Part shown: piece after piece, positions 1 to 3,359 of the stretch
How positions within the stretch are numbered: the stretch's first letter is position 1
Layout of the letters: each line of letters opens with the position of its first letter
NCBI GenBank assembly: GCA_030705945.1
Contig: JAUZPS010000296.1
Coordinates: 1-6,159, forward strand
Source: Bacillota bacterium
Lineage (GTDB): Bacteria; Bacillota; Clostridia; Acetivibrionales; DSM-2933
Reading direction: 5' to 3'
DNA length: 6,159 bases
Position numbers and translations under genes: made by a program
Notes under the pieces: generated by a model
Told to the model about the DNA's origin: nothing
Database searches by the model: none
The model's input: the letters and a program-made list of their open reading frames with translations, nothing else

Positions 1-59
1 CTGAAGCTATCTGCTGCCCAGTGGCCTTTGATATCTTTATATCCGGAAAGATCATTTAA
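1..59 (-). other. SLH (S-layer homology) domain, N-terminal part
   Basis: Nineteen visible codons, ending YKDIKGHWAADSF, match the SLH opening pattern [FY]-x-D-x-x-G-H-W-A. The rest of the domain, and probably one or two more SLH copies, would lie left of the window. SLH domains attach proteins non-covalently to pyruvylated secondary cell-wall polymers. Confidence 0.85.
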
Positions 60-3041
60 ATTCGTTCCAGGCTTTTGAGTTGCTCCAGGAGCTGTTACGA
101 CTTTCGTAGCAGTAGGAGTCGGCGTAACTGTTGCCTTTGGTGTTGCTGTTGGTGTATTTGTAGGTTTTTTAGTCGGTGTTGCTGTCGGTGTCGCAGTAGG
201 TGTAGCTTTTAAAGTCGGTGTTGGTGTTGGCGTCGGAGATCCGGCAACAGGTCCAGCTCCACCCCCACCTGGAACGCCTGGATCAGCAGCACCTGCAGCA
301 GTAACATTAATCCTGCATGAAAGACTTATTGGCGCTCCGTCGTCATCTTTAATAGTAGCTATTAAAGTTACTGGTGATGTAGTTACCGCTTTACCTTTAA
401 CAGTACAAACTCCTTTATCTGGAGTCAGTGTTATATAGCTGTTGTTTTGTGGTTCCCATGTTATTTTGTCTTTGTTTGTTGCGTTAGAAGGGTCTGCTGT
501 CACTTCAAAAACATAAGTTTGATCTACCTTAATGGTAGTAGGATCTGATGGCGTCTTATTATCTTTCCACTTCAGCCCTGTAACAGGTATTTTGTTGACT
601 TTAAGGCTGATTTCTTTATATATCTGGTTGTTCGCATTACTTTTTACTTTGATTATTACCGGTTTACCTGGAAGTGTATATCCATGAGTCTGAATTTTTA
701 TTAGATAACTGTCTTGTTTTGGATTATAATCAGCGCTCACTTTATTAGCTATATTGTTATCATTATTCAAAATTTCAACAGAAACTGATCTATTTTCTGC
801 TTCCACCGGTAAAACTGTAGCGTTGAATGTAAAACTTGAGTCGGTTGATATTTCATAAGAAGTTCCGATATCAACCTTAATCTCTTTTACTTCAGGAGCC
901 TTGACATTAATTGAGCATGATGCTGTTATTGAATTGTTATATAGGCTCTTTGCTGTAATGACTGTAGCCCCTTTCTTTATACCGATTACATTTCCATCTC
1001 CATCAACAGTGGCAATTGAAGGATCTGCTGATAACCATATAACTCCTTTTGTAATTTCATCGTTCGGCTCAACCAAGGCATTAAGCTTAATTTTTCCACT
1101 TACTAAAATATCAACTCCATTGTTGTTTTCCGCCTGTTCAATTTTTATTATTGAAACAGGATTAATTACATGCACAACGCAGGTTGCCTTGATTGACTGA
1201 TCCTCTTCGCTAACTGCGGATATAACAACGTTTCCTGAAGCTTTGGCTTTAATCAGGCCGCTATCGGTTACTTCAGCTATTTTACTGTCTTCAGACGCCC
1301 ACTTGACTGAACTTTCTTTAATATCTGCTCCAAAAATTGCGTTCAACTGTTCCCAATCTCCTGGCGCAAGATAAATTTCGTTTTTATCAAGACTGAAGCC
1401 ATCTTTCTTAGATGCTGTAACAGCTATTCTACACATAACAACTATCTGATTGCTGCTTGTTGCTTTAATAAGGGTCTCACCTTGAGATAACGCAGTCACA
1501 GTTCCATCTGAGGATACCTTTGCGACACTTGTATTGTCTGACGACCAAGTAATTGTTTTATTTGTGGCATCCTGAGGATAGAATTGAACTCCTAATTTCA
1601 AAGCGCTTCCTTCAACCATGCTTGCCGCATTTTTGTTAATGACTATACCATTTACAGGTATTGTTCCGTCACTCAACAATGGTATTTTAATATTATTAGA
1701 ATTGGAGCTATATACATCGATCAAATCAGAGTCCGATGATTGACTTACAGTTCCATGTTTAGTATAGAAGCCCTGATTTATATAACGGGAATTGTTGTTT
1801 CCAGATATAACAGTATACCCCACATTATAACCACCATTAATTTCATTAGCGGGAACGTTTATTGAAAATGCAGAATCTCCTTTTCCATCAGGTAATGAAA
1901 TTGAACCGGTTATATTCCTGTTAGTCGGAATAAGGGTTATGTTGTTAATGCCTTTTATTGCGCTAACTTCAACTTTTGTTGCATTATTTATCTCTGAAGT
2001 AGCTCCATCATCCGTATAATAACTTAAACTCAGGTACTCTCCAAACAGCGGAGATATTGAATAACTTATTTTATAATCAGTTCCAGCAGGCACATAAAGC
2101 TTATAACTAGCCACATTACCATTCTTTGCAATTGGAACAAAAACTGAATACTCATTACTTGCGCTTACTGCATTTACTGTAACACCAAAATTATCATAAT
2201 CAACTTTCATATTTGCAGGTAGATAAATAGTTCCTCCTAAATCTATTCCTTTTATCATCTGAAGGTCTATATTAGTAGCATCCGCATTTGCTGTATTAAC
2301 GTTTGACGCTAATCCTTCCTTGCCTTTCATAGATTCAGTATTGTAGAACCCAGATTCCATATACCCAATAATGTTTGTTGAATATTTAACATGATAATCA
2401 TTTAAAGCTGGAACCAAAATCTCATATTTCACAGAAGTTTGGCCCGGATAAATTATCATGCTTGTTTCCGGAGTATAATCCAGACTTCTATTGATTGCTT
2501 TAATCTTAAGATTTAATCCGCTTTGTGGAATTGTAGCATCTTTAGGCACATTGAAGATACCTGATATTTTTCTTTCTCTAAATTTTACAACAAGGTTAAT
2601 ATTATTCATATTATCATTTAAAATTTCTGCTCCATTTGAAGTAGCTATAGTGTCTCCCTTATTGTAGAATCCGCTTTGATAGTATATATCATTTGCAATG
2701 TTAACATTGTTAAATGAATATCCGACCTTATACAATGAATCTTTATTACTATCTACAATTGGAACAAATGAATTCGTATTGACACTATAGAACTTAGTAG
2801 AGCTATTTTTAGAATTTGTTCTTGCCTGAACGTTAATACCCGCAACTAAAGTTGTAGATTCAGGAACACTCAACTCGTAAGAAGCGGAATTTTGGCCCTC
2901 AATTATTTTAACATTTTTAGTTACTCTATATCCTGTGTAATTTTGTTTCTCTGCAAACACAGTTACAGTGAGACCTCCTGTTGACGCGTTCCTTCCTTCA
3001 GGCAGACTTATTTTCCCGGATAGTATTCTGTTCTTTATCAA
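1..3041 (-). CDS. Repetitive surface protein, C-terminal-side segment with Big_2 domains and SLH anchor (partial)
   Basis: There are 1,013 codons in the same frame as the upstream segment, with no stop or frameshift from 3041 to the left edge, where the gene runs out of the window. In order they hold the last codons of repeat 9, repeats 10-13, three Big_2 domains, two divergent Ig-like domains, a Gly- then Thr/Pro-rich linker, and the start of an SLH domain (YKDIKGHWAADSF). SLH domains bind secondary cell-wall polysaccharide in Gram-positive bacteria, so this end would anchor the protein at the surface. I see no convincing independent start. The first in-frame ATG is far inside repeat 10-11 (2607-2609). 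A TTG directly after the stop (3039-3041) has a GGAG 11 nt upstream but no signal peptide follows. The segment is best read as the remainder of a single gene broken by the TAA; if so, annotating it as part of a pseudogene is reasonable. Confidence 0.88.
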   Translation of the reverse strand, partial: MIKNRILSGKISLPEGRNASTGGLTVTVFAEKQNYTGYRVTKNVKIIEGQNSASYELSVPESTTLVAGINVQARTNSKNSSTKFYSVNTNSFVPIVDSNKDSLYKVGYSFNNVNIANDIYYQSGFYNKGDTIATSNGAEILNDNMNNINLVVKFRERKISGIFNVPKDATIPQSGLNLKIKAINRSLDYTPETSMIIYPGQTSVKYEILVPALNDYHVKYSTNIIGYMESGFYNTESMKGKEGLASNVNTANADATNIDLQMIKGIDLGGTIYLPANMKVDYDNFGVTVNAVSASNEYSVFVPIAKNGNVASYKLYVPAGTDYKISYSISPLFGEYLSLSYYTDDGATSEINNATKVEVSAIKGINNITLIPTNRNITGSISLPDGKGDSAFSINVPANEINGGYNVGYTVISGNNNSRYINQGFYTKHGTVSQSSDSDLIDVYSSNSNNIKIPLLSDGTIPVNGIVINKNAASMVEGSALKLGVQFYPQDATNKTITWSSDNTSVAKVSSDGTVTALSQGETLIKATSSNQIVVMCRIAVTASKKDGFSLDKNEIYLAPGDWEQLNAIFGADIKESSVKWASEDSKIAEVTDSGLIKAKASGNVVISAVSEEDQSIKATCVVHVINPVSIIKIEQAENNNGVDILVSGKIKLNALVEPNDEITKGVIWLSADPSIATVDGDGNVIGIKKGATVITAKSLYNNSITASCSINVKAPEVKEIKVDIGTSYEISTDSSFTFNATVLPVEAENRSVSVEILNNDNNIANKVSADYNPKQDSYLIKIQTHGYTLPGKPVIIKVKSNANNQIYKEISLKVNKIPVTGLKWKDNKTPSDPTTIKVDQTYVFEVTADPSNATNKDKITWEPQNNSYITLTPDKGVCTVKGKAVTTSPVTLIATIKDDDGAPISLSCRINVTAAGAADPGVPGGGGAGPVAGSPTPTPTPTLKATPTATPTATPTKKPTNTPTATPKATVTPTPTATKVVTAPGATQKPGTNLNDLSGYKDIKGHWAADSF
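63..299 (-). other. Gly-rich and Thr/Pro-rich linker
   Basis: A Gly/Ala/Pro stretch (GVPGGGGAGPVAG) is followed by about 40 residues of TPTPTPT- and TPTATPT-type sequence with some Lys, ending GATQKPGTN. Such flexible linkers join extracellular modules to wall-binding domains in clostridial surface proteins and are often O-glycosylated (family knowledge, not shown here). At DNA level the 108-240 stretch is a low-complexity run of GGTGT-, GGTGTTG- and GTCGG-like units on the plus strand. Confidence 0.88.
297..587 (-). other. Divergent Ig-like domain 5
   Basis: Opens PVTGLKWKDNK. It has VFEVTADPSNATNKDKITWE, a GVCTVKGKA strand, TLIATIKDDDG and closing SCRINVTA. It is Big_2-like in order of strands, but the central S-x-[DN]-x-x-[IV]-A motif is altered. 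Confidence 0.65.
591..893 (-). other. Divergent Ig-like domain 4
   Basis: It opens EVKEIKVDIG and has the FTFNATVLPVEAENRSV strand typical of Big_2-like domains. It lacks the W-x-S-x-[DN] core and ends KPVIIKVKSN to ISLKVNK. It is probably a diverged Ig-like module; family assignment is tentative. Confidence 0.6.
900..1157 (-). other. Big_2 domain 3
   Basis: Opens VSIIKIEQ. It has LNALVEPNDEITKGVIWLSA, then DPSIATVDGDGNVIGIKKG, ATVITAKS and the closing strand ASCSINVK. All Big_2 landmarks are present. Confidence 0.85.
1161..1403 (-). other. Big_2 domain 2
   Basis: Opens FSLDKNEIYLAPGD. The core is SSVKWASEDSKIAEVTDSG, followed by LIKAKASGNVVISAVS and closing ATCVVHV. This is a good match to the family pattern W-x-S-x-[DN]-x-x-[IV]-A-x-V. 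Confidence 0.85.
1413..1655 (-). other. Big_2 (bacterial Ig-like group 2) domain 1
   Basis: About 81 codons with the classic pattern: VNGIVINKN opening, PQDATNKTITWSSDNTSVAKV core, GTVTALSQGETLIKATS, and closing CRIAVTA. Big_2 domains are Ig-like modules of bacterial adhesins and S-layer-associated proteins such as intimins; here they probably act as a rigid spacer near the wall. Confidence 0.85.
1656..1913 (-). repeat. Surface-protein repeat 13, shortened terminal unit
   Basis: 86 codons, opening ITGSISLPDGKGD and passing almost directly to SAFSINVPANE. The V-x-V-x-A and T-T-V-x-I-P strands of the first half are missing. The second half is normal (YNVGYTV, GFYTKHGTV), and it closes into a short spacer (SDGTIP) before the first Big_2 domain. 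Confidence 0.75.
1914..2240 (-). repeat. Surface-protein repeat 12
   Basis: 109 codons, opening LGGTIYLPANMKVDYD, a diverged start. It contains YSVFVPIAKNGNVASYKLYVP, the variant aromatic motif SYYTDDGA, and INNATKVEVS as in repeat 6. Confidence 0.75.
2241..2567 (-). repeat. Surface-protein repeat 11
   Basis: 109 codons, opening ISGIFNVPKDATIPQSGL, which is close to the opening of repeat 6. It contains SMIIYPGQTSVKYEILVPA and the aromatic motif GFYNTES. Confidence 0.78.
2568..3023 (-). repeat. Surface-protein repeat 10, extended by an extra half-unit
   Basis: 152 codons, opening LSGKISLPEGRNASTGG. After the first half-unit (ending SYELSVP) comes another first-half-like stretch (ESTTLVAGINVQARTN, then YSVNTNSFVPIV) before the usual YKVGYSF strand and GFYNKGD. 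It therefore looks like a one-and-a-half unit. Confidence 0.72.
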
Positions 3042-3359
3042 TTAAATATTAGCTCCGCTAATGCTTCCAAAAGTTAAATCTATAGTTGACGCCAGCTTTT
3101 CATCCGGAACAGTAACTACTGAATTATAGTAGCCCGATTCAAACACGCCATTTCCCGGTTCTACTTCATATATCACCTTATATAGGTTATTATTTACGTC
3201 TGGAGTTACCTTAACATTATATGGAGCAGATGTTGAACCTTTAATTATTGTGGTTTCATCAACATCTATTGTACCAGTTTTTGCATTGATTACTTTAACC
3301 TTAACTGGTATATCTTTAGAGGATACCACTCCTGATGGTAATGACACGTTGCCGCTTAT
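3024..3359 (-). repeat. Surface-protein repeat 9, interrupted by the TAA
   Basis: 112 codon positions, opening ISGNVSLPSG. It contains YNVKVTPDVNNN, YKVIYEVEPG and the aromatic motif GYYNSV. The TAA falls seven codons before the end of the unit, and LIKNR follows in frame as expected for the closing strand. Confidence 0.82.
3042..3044 (-). other. In-frame TAA splitting the gene
   Basis: The only stop in the frame across the window. It falls in the closing strand of repeat 9 (SGANI-stop-LIKNRILSGK). Sister repeats have a sense residue at this site: FKMLQNRTISGK in repeat 7 to 8, ITLIEKKQISGN in repeat 8 to 9, LTLIKKRLITGY in repeat 3 to 4. No indel is needed to join the two sides, so a single substitution (for example AAA to TAA) is the simplest cause. 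A sequencing error is not excluded. TAA is not a known recoding codon for selenocysteine (TGA) or pyrrolysine (TAG). Confidence 0.9.

Noticed and set aside
901..1200. Plus-strand open frame of 99 codons
   Set aside because: It is wholly antisense to Big_2 domain 3 and its flank, which are well supported on the minus strand. It has no recognisable product.
3042..3044. Programmed recoding of the stop (selenocysteine, pyrrolysine or a reassigned genetic code)
   Set aside because: TAA is not used for selenocysteine or pyrrolysine. A reassigned code would be expected to show more than one in-frame TAA in about 2,050 codons.
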